Below, one piece after another: positions 34,901-41,944 of a stretch of DNA of 50,614 nt (positions are counted from its first letter, which is position 1; each line of letters starts with the position of its first letter). The notes under the pieces are model-generated. The model worked only from the letters and a program-made list of their open reading frames with translations. It was not told the DNA's origin and ran no database searches. A program made the position numbers and the translations under genes. Source of the stretch: Alistipes sp. (GTDB taxonomy: Bacteria; Bacteroidota; Bacteroidia; Bacteroidales; Rikenellaceae); NCBI GenBank assembly GCA_017559615.1, contig JAFYRB010000029.1, positions 1-50,614 on the forward strand, given 5' to 3'.

Positions 34901-35275
34901 ATGAAAAAAGTTATCGCTTCACCATTGGCTCCTAAGGCAGTAGGTCCATACTCACAGGCTATCGCACACGATGCTACACTTTACATCTCTGGTCAGCTCC
35001 CAATCGACGGCGCTACAGGCGTGATGGCAGAGGGCGTTGAGGCTCAGACACGTCAGGCTCTCACAAACCTCGGTTACATCCTCGAGGAGGCTGGTTACTC
35101 GTTCAACGACGTAGCTAAGACTACTGTGCTTTTGGCAGACATCGCGGACTTCGCAGCTATGAACGCTATTTATGCTGAGTTCTTCACTGGCGACAAGCCT
35201 GCTCGTATCTGCTACCAGGTAGCTGCATTGCCTATGGGCGCACGCGTAGAGATCGACGCTATTGCTATTAAGTAA
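34901..35275 (+). CDS. ridA: RidA family enamine/imine deaminase
   Basis: 124 residues, standard YjgF/YER057c/UK114 length. RidA hydrolyses reactive 2-aminoacrylate and related imines released by PLP enzymes, protecting other PLP enzymes. Seen: PKAVGPYSQAIAHDATLYIS, SGQLPIDGATG, RQALTNLGYILEEAG, then PARICYQVAALPMGARVEID with Arg115 as the substrate-carboxylate ligand. Cys in ARICYQV matches the conserved Cys position. Codon use is highly biased, suggesting high expression. Monocistronic: own promoter and bidirectional terminator. Confidence 0.95.
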   Translation: MKKVIASPLAPKAVGPYSQAIAHDATLYISGQLPIDGATGVMAEGVEAQTRQALTNLGYILEEAGYSFNDVAKTTVLLADIADFAAMNAIYAEFFTGDKPARICYQVAALPMGARVEIDAIAIK

Positions 35276-35301
35276 GCCTATCCCTACGGATAAACAACTC
35301 A

Positions 35302-35341
35302 AAAAATGAGGGTGTCTACACATTGTGGACACCCTCTATTC
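35302..35341. terminator. Bidirectional terminator between ridA and the LytTR gene
   Basis: GAGGGTGTC (35308-35316) pairs with GACACCCTC (35328-35336), loop 11 nt, with AAAAAA before it. On the minus strand that A run becomes a T6 tail, so it terminates the LytTR gene best. Confidence 0.85.
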
Positions 35342-35359
35342 GTATACTCACCACAGAGC

Positions 35360-36316
35360 TTATGCCTCGACTCTGTTTCGCATCGTAACATTCGTATTGA
35401 GCGACGCAACGAGAGTTTCGTAGTAGCTCTTCGACACAGGAATACGCTTAATGCTATCGTCATCGAGAGTGATGAAATGGAGGCGCTTATCATCCTCCAT
35501 AACACTTATCTTATTGATATTCACAATGAAGGAGCGATGGCAGCGCACCATACACGTACCCGCAAGGCTCTCCTCGACACTTCGCGTGCGGCAACGCAAC
35601 AAGTAAGAGACAATCTTGTCGTTGTGCTTGTAGTAGACCTTGATGTAGTTGTCCTCCGACTCGAGATAGTAGAGCGAGTCGATGTTTAAAGTTAGGCGCA
35701 ACGTGCCGTTATTATCGTAGAGATTTATCATACGTGGTGAGGCGTTGACAGACTTTGCCTGCTTCTCCTCGGCCGAGGTACGCATCTCAACCTCATACTG
35801 CTTGCTATTTTCCAGCACACGATACTCCTCCGAGAGGCGCTGAAGACGATACTGCGTAGCCTGCAACTCCTCGCACTTGGCCCTATATGCCGCGTAGAAC
35901 GAAACCAAGAAATTGGGGATTGCGAGGATGAACGTCACACACATCAACGCACGTGTGGCAAGCGTAGGCACCGACACCCCGTCGATGGGGAAGAACTCCA
36001 CGGTGAAGAGCGTGTAGACTAACGATATGAGTAGGTTCTCGACCATTATCCACCAGATGTAGGTCATAACCGTAAGTTCGACTCTATCTTGCAGTGCGTA
36101 CATCACCATTCTACTTACGATAAGTATTACGATTGAGAGTATGTAGAAGAGTAGCGATAGAGTAAAATGGAGTGTCTCGGCGGTACTAAACCAGATGGAC
36201 AACGAGAATGGTTGATAGACCAAAAGGAAAAATCCCGAGAACAAAACGATGAAGGCAATGAGTGCCGAAATGTAGCGTCGCGAGATTAAGAATTTTGGTA
36301 TTTCTCTCTCTTTCAT
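35360..36316 (-). CDS. Membrane-anchored LytTR-domain DNA-binding regulator
   Basis: 318 residues. Four transmembrane helices occupy about residues 15-160 (IAFIVLFSGFFLLVY; LSLLFYILSIVILIVS; WWIMVENLLISLVY; ALMCVTFILAIPNFLVS). A coiled-coil linker follows (about 165-205, EELQATQYRLQRLSEEYRVL) and then a C-terminal LytTR domain (about 215-310: SLYYLESEDNYIKVYYKHND, RCHRSFIVNINKI, KRIPVSKSYYETL). There is no receiver domain, so the membrane part is the likely sensor. LytTR proteins bind pairs of ~10-bp direct repeats and often regulate their own gene. Such repeats lie at 36376-36425 just ahead of its promoter, between it and fabH. Confidence 0.9.
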   Translation of the reverse strand: MKEREIPKFLISRRYISALIAFIVLFSGFFLLVYQPFSLSIWFSTAETLHFTLSLLFYILSIVILIVSRMVMYALQDRVELTVMTYIWWIMVENLLISLVYTLFTVEFFPIDGVSVPTLATRALMCVTFILAIPNFLVSFYAAYRAKCEELQATQYRLQRLSEEYRVLENSKQYEVEMRTSAEEKQAKSVNASPRMINLYDNNGTLRLTLNIDSLYYLESEDNYIKVYYKHNDKIVSYLLRCRTRSVEESLAGTCMVRCHRSFIVNINKISVMEDDKRLHFITLDDDSIKRIPVSKSYYETLVASLNTNVTMRNRVEA

Positions 36317-36343
36317 TGGTAAAAAGTTTTGTTGTTCTGCCTA

Positions 36344-36373
36344 CAAAAGTATGAAAAAGTGGCGATTTTGCAA
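36344..36373 (-). promoter_or_regulatory. Promoter of the LytTR gene
   Basis: Minus strand TTG (plus CAA 36371-36373), 19 bp, TACTTTTG (plus CAAAAGTA 36344-36351). Leader about 22 nt. Confidence 0.72.
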
Positions 36374-36375
36374 AA

Positions 36376-36425
36376 TTTTTACCACATATATTGATTTTTT
36401 ACCACCGTATGTGATTTTTCGCCAC
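36376..36425. promoter_or_regulatory. Three phased direct repeats between LytTR gene and fab operon
   Basis: TTTTTACCAC at 36376-36385 and 36396-36405, and TTTTTCGCCAC at 36415-36425: period about 20 bp, two helical turns. A reverse-oriented GGTAAAAA at 36318-36325 and GTGGCGA at 36359-36365 add partial inverted copies. The array abuts the LytTR -33 element (36371-36373) and ends about 30 bp before the fabH -7 box. Direct repeats with about two-turn spacing are the usual LytTR binding format. Confidence 0.55.
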
Positions 36426-36455
36426 ATAACGTATGCGTGTATGGGAACAAGTGCA

Positions 36456-36463
36456 TATCTTTG
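36456..36463 (+). promoter_or_regulatory. fabH: -7 box of the fabHFG operon
   Basis: TATCTTTG with no TTG at -33, which suggests activator dependence. It leaves about 108 nt of leader before the fabH ATG at 36577; no hairpin was recognised in the leader. Confidence 0.55.
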
Positions 36464-36576
36464 CAACGTTTTAAGAATTGGGCACTACGACTTCGTGTGA
36501 CCATAATCGTTGCAGAAGCGAAAAATAGACCAACAGTCTTAAAGCAAAAAATGTTAAACTAACACAATTTTTCTTA

Positions 36577-37530
36577 ATGAAAATTATTGGAACAGGTTCA
36601 GCACATCCTACTTGCTCGGTGACTAACCATATGCTCGAGCAGTTTCTTGAGACTACCGATGAGTGGATCACTGAACGTACTGGTATAAAGGAGCGATGTG
36701 TGATATCATCTGAGAAGCTCGAGGATCTCGCAACAATAGCTGCTAACAAGGCTCTTGAGGATGCTGGCCTTACAGCAAAGGATATCGACTTTATCATCTG
36801 CTCGAACGTTGTGAACGAGTATGTAACTCCTGCCCTCGGTTGTATCATCCAGGGACATATCGGAGCTACTTGCCCAACTATAGACCTTAACGCCGCTTGC
36901 GCGGGATTCATCTATGCCCTCGATATGGCGCACGACAAGATTGCGTGCAAGAAGGCAAAGAACATTCTTATCGTGTGTGCCGAGGAGCCATCACGTATGG
37001 TGAGCTGGAAGAATCGTAGTACGTGCGTACTCTTTGGTGATGGTGCGGGTGCTGCCGTAGTGAGCGAGGGTGACGAGATGAAGGCTATTCGTCTTACAAC
37101 ATCGTGCCTCCCAGAGGTGCTTTACTATCAGCGCGCTTTGGAGCCTACGCCTTACATCTCGAAGGAGGAGAACTTCGAGCCTTTGGTGATGCGTGGTCGT
37201 GAGGTGTTTAAGCACGCCGTAACAAGCTCGTGCCGCGATATCCGTAAGCTCCTCGCAGAGACAGGCTTGGAGGCAACTGACATCAAGTATTACGTTTTGC
37301 ATCAGGCAAACCGCCGTATTATCGACTCTATCCGTAACTTCCTCGGTGTGGAGGAGGAGCGCGTGCCACACAACGTGGAGCGTTATGGTAATATCTCATC
37401 TGCGGCGTTGCCAGCATTGCTCGATGAGTTGAATCGTGGCGGCAAGCTTCAGAAGGGCGATAAGTTGGTATTCAGCGCATTCGGTGCTGGATTTACAACA
37501 GGTGCTTGCATCATTGAGTGGGCAAAATAG
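36577..37530 (+). CDS. fabH: Beta-ketoacyl-ACP synthase III
   Basis: 317 residues, KAS III that condenses an acyl-CoA primer with malonyl-ACP to start fatty-acid synthesis. The catalytic triad matches the family: Cys108 in LNAACAGF, His242 in VLHQANRRI and Asn272 in YGNISSA. Other motifs are TDEWITERTGI and LFGDGAGAAVV. The start MKIIGTGSAHPTCSV is the family N-terminus. Bacteroidetes FabH usually takes branched or propionyl/acetyl primers; specificity cannot be read here. First gene of the fabH-fabF-fabG run, 58 nt before fabF. plsX, rpmF and acpP, common neighbours elsewhere, are absent. Confidence 0.96.
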   Translation: MKIIGTGSAHPTCSVTNHMLEQFLETTDEWITERTGIKERCVISSEKLEDLATIAANKALEDAGLTAKDIDFIICSNVVNEYVTPALGCIIQGHIGATCPTIDLNAACAGFIYALDMAHDKIACKKAKNILIVCAEEPSRMVSWKNRSTCVLFGDGAGAAVVSEGDEMKAIRLTTSCLPEVLYYQRALEPTPYISKEENFEPLVMRGREVFKHAVTSSCRDIRKLLAETGLEATDIKYYVLHQANRRIIDSIRNFLGVEEERVPHNVERYGNISSAALPALLDELNRGGKLQKGDKLVFSAFGAGFTTGACIIEWAK

Positions 37531-37588
37531 ATTTCGAAATTAAAAAATAATTAGGACATAAGGTCCGAATAAAACTAAAAATATAGAA

Positions 37589-38842
37589 ATGGAAAAGAGA
37601 GTAGTTATCACTGGTCTTGGAGCTATTACCCCTGTGGGTAACCACGTTGCCGAGACTTGGAACAACCTCGTTGAGGGAAACTGCGGTATCGACTTGATCA
37701 AGGGCTATGACGAGTATAACCTTCCTGTTAAGGTTGCTGGACAGATTAAGAACTTCGACCAGTCGGAGTATGAGCTTAACGCAGGTCTTGCACGTCGTAG
37801 CGATAAGTTCTGTGTATATGCTATGGCAGCAGCATCTGACGCTATGAAGGATGCGGGCTTGGTTAGCGGCGAGAATATTGACCCTGAGCGTCTTGGTGTT
37901 TACATCGGCTCGGGTATCGGCGGTATGGATACATTCGTAAACCAGACAAAGGTGATGCTCGAGGAGGGCGTAGGTCGTATCTCACCATTCTTCGTGCCTA
38001 TGATGATCTCGAATATCGCATCGGGTAACGTAGCTATCTCGCACAACGCACAGGGTGTATGTCTTCCTGTGGTTACTGCGTGCGCTACTGGTACTCACGC
38101 TGCGGGTGAGGCGTTCCGCGCTATCAAGCACGGCTATGCTGACGCTATCATCTGCGGTGGTGCAGAGGCTTCGGTACACCCATTGGCTATCGGTGGTTTC
38201 GCAAATAGCAAGGCTCTTTCACGCGAGGAGGACCCACTTAAGGCATCGTTGCCATTCTCGGCTGACCGTCACGGCTTCGTTATCGCCGAGGGTGCTGGTA
38301 TGATGATTTTCGAGTCGTTGGATAACGCCCTTAAGCGTGGTGCAAAGATTTACGCCGAGGTTGTAGGTTATGGCAATAGCTGCGATGCTCACCACTTCAC
38401 TGCTCCACGTCCTGACGGTATCCCAGCGTCACGCGCCATTAAGCAGGCTTTGGATGAGGCAGAGTTCAACGCCGAGAGCGACCTTCTCTACATCAACGCT
38501 CACGGTACAGGTACTCCACTCAACGACGCTGCCGAGACTAAGGCTATCAAGTTGGCATTGGGCGAGGAGAACGCTAAGAAGGCGATGATTACCTCTACAA
38601 AGTCTATCACAGGTCATATGCTTGGTGCTACGGGTGCTGTTGAGCTTATCGCATCGGCACTCTCGCTCCACCACGGTGTTGTAACGCCTACAATCGGTCT
38701 TACAAACCCTGACCCAGAGTGTGACCTCGACTACACACCACTCAAGGCTCGTAAGGCAGACCTCACAGTAGCTATCTCAAACTCTTTGGGCTTCGGTGGT
38801 CACAATGCCTGCGTAGCACTCCGCAAGTGGGAGAACAAATAG
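37589..38842 (+). CDS. fabF: Beta-ketoacyl-ACP synthase II
   Basis: 417 residues, elongating condensing enzyme. Catalytic residues are Cys165 (VTACATGTHAA), His305 (INAHGTGTPLND) and His343 (KSITGHMLGATGA). The FabF-type C-terminus SNSLGFGGHNACVAL is present. Start EKRVVITGLGAITPVGNHVA is canonical. It lies between fabH and fabG with short gaps (58 and 32 nt) and no terminator, so it is operon-encoded. Highly biased codon use suggests strong expression. Confidence 0.97.
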   Translation: MEKRVVITGLGAITPVGNHVAETWNNLVEGNCGIDLIKGYDEYNLPVKVAGQIKNFDQSEYELNAGLARRSDKFCVYAMAAASDAMKDAGLVSGENIDPERLGVYIGSGIGGMDTFVNQTKVMLEEGVGRISPFFVPMMISNIASGNVAISHNAQGVCLPVVTACATGTHAAGEAFRAIKHGYADAIICGGAEASVHPLAIGGFANSKALSREEDPLKASLPFSADRHGFVIAEGAGMMIFESLDNALKRGAKIYAEVVGYGNSCDAHHFTAPRPDGIPASRAIKQALDEAEFNAESDLLYINAHGTGTPLNDAAETKAIKLALGEENAKKAMITSTKSITGHMLGATGAVELIASALSLHHGVVTPTIGLTNPDPECDLDYTPLKARKADLTVAISNSLGFGGHNACVALRKWENK

Positions 38843-38874
38843 TTTAGAAACGATTTAACGAAATAGAAGATATT

Positions 38875-39621
38875 ATGAAACTTCTTGAAGGAAAGGTAGC
38901 ACTCGTAACAGGTGCTGGACGTGGTATTGGTAAGGCTATTGCTTTGCGTTATGCCCAGGAGGGTGCTAATGTAGCATTCACAGATTTGGTTATCAACGAG
39001 GCTGTTGAGGAGACTGTTAAGGAGATTGAGGCTCTCGGTGTGAAGGCTAAGGCTTACGCTTCGAACGCTGCAAACTTCGACGAGACTCACGAGGTTGTGA
39101 AGCAGATTGTTGAGGATTTCGGACGTATCGACGTGTTGGTGAACAACGCAGGTATCACAAAGGATGGCCTTATGATGCGTATGTCGGAGGCTCAGTGGGA
39201 TGCTGTAATCAACGTAAACCTCAAGTCGGCATTCAACTTCATCCACGCTGTAACGCCTATTATGGCAAAGCAGCGCTCTGGCTCAATCATCAATATGTCG
39301 TCGGTAGTGGGTGTTAGCGGTAACGCTGGCCAGTGCAACTACTCGGCATCGAAGGCTGGTATGATTGGTCTTGCAAAGTCTATCGCAAAGGAGATGGGCC
39401 CTCGTGGCATCCGTGCTAACTGCATCGCTCCAGGTTTCATCATCACCGAGATGACAAACCAGCTCTCACAGGAGATTAAGGATCAGTGGGCGCAGCAGAT
39501 TCCTATGCGTCGTGGTGGTACTCCAGAGGATGTTGCTAACGTAGCGGTATTCCTCGGCTCTGACCTCTCGTCATACGTTAGCGGTCAGGTTATCCACTGC
39601 TGTGGTGCGATGAACTGCTAA
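38875..39621 (+). CDS. fabG: 3-oxoacyl-ACP reductase
   Basis: 248 residues, NADPH-dependent short-chain dehydrogenase. TGAGRGIG (residues about 13-20) binds the cofactor, VNNAGITKDG follows, and the catalytic Ser143-Tyr156-Lys160 set appears as MSSVVG and NYSASKAG. The C-terminus ends VSGQVIHCCGAMNC, the expected FabG ending. Last gene of the operon; followed by a terminator at 39656-39690. Function in cytoplasmic FAS II is secure from sequence plus the fabH-fabF context. Confidence 0.96.
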   Translation: MKLLEGKVALVTGAGRGIGKAIALRYAQEGANVAFTDLVINEAVEETVKEIEALGVKAKAYASNAANFDETHEVVKQIVEDFGRIDVLVNNAGITKDGLMMRMSEAQWDAVINVNLKSAFNFIHAVTPIMAKQRSGSIINMSSVVGVSGNAGQCNYSASKAGMIGLAKSIAKEMGPRGIRANCIAPGFIITEMTNQLSQEIKDQWAQQIPMRRGGTPEDVANVAVFLGSDLSSYVSGQVIHCCGAMNC

Positions 39622-39655
39622 TAGCGGAATACGGCGCAGCGAGGCTGCATAAGAG

Positions 39656-39696
39656 ATTGGGCTGAATGGGAGATTCCTGTTCAGCCTAATTCTTTA
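39656..39696 (+). terminator. Terminator of the fab operon
   Basis: ATTGGGCTGAA (39656-39666) pairs with TTCAGCCTAAT (39680-39690) with one G-T pair, loop 13 nt, then TCTTTATA. Confidence 0.75.
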
Positions 39697-39715
39697 TATA
39701 TGGTATCCGTAGGCA

Positions 39716-39751
39716 CAAAAAATAGGGCTGCACCCTCGCGGTACAACCCTA
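39716..39751 (-). terminator. Terminator of the Cys-rich lipoprotein gene
   Basis: TAGGGCTG (39723-39730) pairs with CAACCCTA (39744-39751) with one mismatch. On the minus strand the stem is followed by T6. Confidence 0.75.
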
Positions 39752-39794
39752 CGCCTTTGATTGTTCTATGGGCAATGCCCAAATCAAGCAGTGC

Positions 39795-40064
39795 TTACTC
39801 AGCAACAACCTCTGCTGGAGCCTCCTCTGCTGGAGCCTCCTCTGCAGCGCACTCGCCACAAGCACACTCCTCAGCTGGAGCCTCCTCTGCAGCGCACTCA
39901 CCACAGCACTCACCCTCAGCGCACTCACCAGCGCACTCACCTGTGCACTCGCCACAGCACTCTGTAGCAGCAGCCTCTGCGTTCTCAGCCTTCTTCTGGA
40001 AGCAACCGCAAGATACCATAGATACTGCAGCGAACAATACTGCCAAAGCAAAAATCTTCTTCAT
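39795..40064 (-). CDS. Cysteine/Glu/Ala-rich mini-lipoprotein
   Basis: 89 residues; no family recognised. Lipoprotein signal with MVSC (Cys19). The mature ~70 residues are built of CGEC, GECAGEC and AAEEAPAEE units: 13 cysteines including Cys19, about a quarter Glu, and no aromatic residue after Phe22. Tandem DNA repeats of about 15-18 bp underlie this. Such clustered CxxC and CC motifs in an acidic background suggest metal or thiol chemistry at the envelope (inference only). Supported as a gene by its own promoter (40118-40146), signal peptide and terminator. The complementary plus-strand frame is also open but has none of these. Confidence 0.78.
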   Translation of the reverse strand: MKKIFALAVLFAAVSMVSCGCFQKKAENAEAAATECCGECTGECAGECAEGECCGECAAEEAPAEECACGECAAEEAPAEEAPAEVVAE

Positions 40065-40117
40065 AGCTACAAAAATTTTAGTTAGTAAAATATTTTCTCA
40101 ATACAAATTTACAAAAG

Positions 40118-40146
40118 CAAATTTAATTTTGGAAATTTTTGGGCAA
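40118..40146 (-). promoter_or_regulatory. Promoter of the Cys-rich lipoprotein
   Basis: Minus strand TTG (plus CAA 40144-40146), 18 bp, TAAATTTG (plus CAAATTTA 40118-40125). A second TAAATTTG lies at 40104-40111. Confidence 0.55.
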
Positions 40147-40163
40147 AAATTTAGAGTTTGTGG

Positions 40164-40679
40164 TTAATTTTCCTCGAAAATGACCTCCACAGGGGTGTTT
40201 AGCAGCGTGTCACGCACCTCGCGGCGAGCATCGTAAAGCTCCTCGAAGCGGATGTTCTCACGCTTCGGAAAGGCCTTAGGATAGTGTGGTGTGAGCTGTG
40301 CCATAAGGATTTGAGCCTCCTCCATCGAGAGGCAATCACCAACCGAAACCTTGAAATAGGGACTCTCGTAGACCAAGTAGGCATTCAGGTGTGGGAACTT
40401 GCTACGGAAGCTCTCAAGCTCCGCCTGAGCATTATCGCCAGCATACTGGCCATTGTCCGAGAAGATGACAATACGAAAGCCACTGACAACCTTCGTGCGC
40501 TGCTTACTCTCAACAACCGAAACAGCATTGCGGGTATCGGAGTCCTCAACAACACGCACGTGGCTACCTGATATCGTGCGGCGTGAGAGGCTCTCAACCA
40601 TAGCATCGACACTCTGTGCCATCGCCGTAGCGGAGATAACAACCGCTACAAAAAGAAGTATTAATCGTCTCATAATCAT
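40164..40679 (-). CDS. Exported SPOR-like domain protein
   Basis: 171 residues; a second in-frame ATG at 40673 may be the true start and begins the signal sequence directly. A signal peptide ends near TAMAQ. A C-terminal module of about 80 residues (VVSGFRIVIFSDNGQYAG, AELESFRSKFPHLNAYLVYE, PYFKVSVGDCLSMEEAQILM) has the length and betaalphabeta pattern of a SPOR domain, which binds denuded septal peptidoglycan. This is pattern recognition and not a search result. Last gene of the minus-strand operon, 6 nt after the preceding gene. Confidence 0.7.
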   Translation of the reverse strand: MIMRRLILLFVAVVISATAMAQSVDAMVESLSRRTISGSHVRVVEDSDTRNAVSVVESKQRTKVVSGFRIVIFSDNGQYAGDNAQAELESFRSKFPHLNAYLVYESPYFKVSVGDCLSMEEAQILMAQLTPHYPKAFPKRENIRFEELYDARREVRDTLLNTPVEVIFEEN

Positions 40680-40685
40680 ATAGTT

Positions 40686-41198
40686 CTAATCTAATAATTG
40701 TTCCAACTCTGTTATCACACGCTCCTCGATGCCGAGTCGCTGGATGATATCCCTCAACGCTACATCCTCCTCCTTTAGCGTACGGCGGAAGAGCATCGTG
40801 CCTCCACGCACCTCATACGAGAGGGTTACGTCGCCCATATCGCGATTTATAGCACGTCGCACCAAAGAGCCAAGAGCAAAGGTGCTACGTGACTTAAAAC
40901 GCAGCGGAATGAGAACGGCCTCGGAGCTACGGGGCTGCACAACAACCTTGTCGCGAAGGGTGATGACGACACGTGTTGTGCCATCCACCTTTATCTCTAC
41001 CTCGCCACGCTTAAGCACCAGACGCGCACAGCGGTCATTACGCACCTCAACCCATAGGTTGGCACCCGAAGTTGAGAGATGCGTCACACGCTCCACACCC
41101 TCGATGGCAACCTTCGGCTCACGACGGCGTGCCTCAGCATCGACACAAAAGAGCAGCAATGCTACGACAACAGCAAAAATATAACGCGGCAGACTCAT
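40686..41198 (-). CDS. Small exported protein of unknown function
   Basis: 170 residues. A signal peptide ends near DAEARR. The mature part starts with basic residues, then beta-strand-like segments (VERVTHLSTSGANLWVEVRN, LVLKRGEVEIKVDGTTRVVI, SEAVLIPLRFKSRSTFALG, VTLSYEVRGGTMLFRRTL), ending in an acidic helix. The strand layout is reminiscent of LEA14-type (LEA_2) domains, but I cannot assign the family. It sits between menG (9 nt upstream) and the SPOR-like gene (6 nt downstream), so it is co-transcribed; it may be an envelope factor. Confidence 0.65.
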   Translation of the reverse strand: MSLPRYIFAVVVALLLFCVDAEARRREPKVAIEGVERVTHLSTSGANLWVEVRNDRCARLVLKRGEVEIKVDGTTRVVITLRDKVVVQPRSSEAVLIPLRFKSRSTFALGSLVRRAINRDMGDVTLSYEVRGGTMLFRRTLKEEDVALRDIIQRLGIEERVITELEQLLD

Positions 41199-41207
41199 CC
41201 TAAAACA

Positions 41208-41927
41208 CTACTTTGTTGCTTCGTAGATATATGCAATACCGAAACTCTGACGGCGAAGACGAACGCTCTGGAAGCCTACGCTGCGGAGGATATCCGCGAA
41301 ACGCTCAGGGGCTGGGAACTCCTCAACCGAGTCAGGAAGGTAGGTATAGGCACGGCTATCCTTCGATATCATCGCGCCGATGCGGGGCAAGAGGCGGTGA
41401 GCATACTGGCTATATACCCAGCGGATAAACCTATTCTTAGGCATCGAGAACTCCAACACTACCAACTTTCCACCAGGGCGCAACGTGCGGTATATCTCCG
41501 AAAGACCACGCTCCATATTCTCGAAGTTACGAACGCCAAAGGCTACGGTAGCAGCGTCGATGCTCTCGGTAGCTACCATCGTGAGGTTCTCGGCATCGCC
41601 CTTCTCGAGTGTAATGCGCTCCTCAAAGCCTAACTTCTGAATCTTCTTACGCGCCACGGCGAGCATCTCCTCCGAGAGGTCTACGCCCAAAATCTGCGTA
41701 CCCTCAACGCGCTTTGCCATAGCGATAGCCAAGTCACCCGTACCTGTTGCTACGTCCATAATGTGGTGGGCCTTCGCACGACGTACGATGCGCATAACAC
41801 GTCGTCGCCACGCCTTGTCGATATTCAGCGACAGGATATGGTTCAAGCGGTCGTACGTAGGGGCGATGTTATCGAACATCTCCTCGACCTGCTCCTTCTT
41901 TGATTGTTCCTCGTTATATGGTTTCAT
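41208..41927 (-). CDS. menG: Demethylmenaquinone methyltransferase
   Basis: 239 residues, UbiE/MenG family. It methylates demethylmenaquinone to menaquinone with SAM. Seen: EEMFDNIAPTYDRLNHILSL at the N-terminus, SAM motif MDVATGTGDLAIAMAK, LGVDLSEEMLAVARKK, the family signature VAFGVRNFENMERGLSE and RTLRPGGKLVVLEFSMPKN. The C-terminus ends GIAYIYEATK as usual. menG is assigned over ubiE because Bacteroidetes use menaquinone for anaerobic fumarate respiration, and no ubiquinone gene is present. Second gene of the minus-strand operon, 17 nt after the permease gene. Confidence 0.95.
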   Translation of the reverse strand: MKPYNEEQSKKEQVEEMFDNIAPTYDRLNHILSLNIDKAWRRRVMRIVRRAKAHHIMDVATGTGDLAIAMAKRVEGTQILGVDLSEEMLAVARKKIQKLGFEERITLEKGDAENLTMVATESIDAATVAFGVRNFENMERGLSEIYRTLRPGGKLVVLEFSMPKNRFIRWVYSQYAHRLLPRIGAMISKDSRAYTYLPDSVEEFPAPERFADILRSVGFQSVRLRRQSFGIAYIYEATK

Positions 41928-41944
41928 AACTCTAAATTTTCAGC

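Noticed and set aside
36464..36576. fabH leader as a riboswitch
   Set aside because: About 108 nt, but no strong stem, conserved aptamer motif or terminator was recognised.
39700..40167. Ser/Ala/His-rich plus-strand frame over the Cys-rich lipoprotein
   Set aside because: It is the complement of the repeat. The minus strand has the lipobox, promoter and terminator; the plus strand has none.
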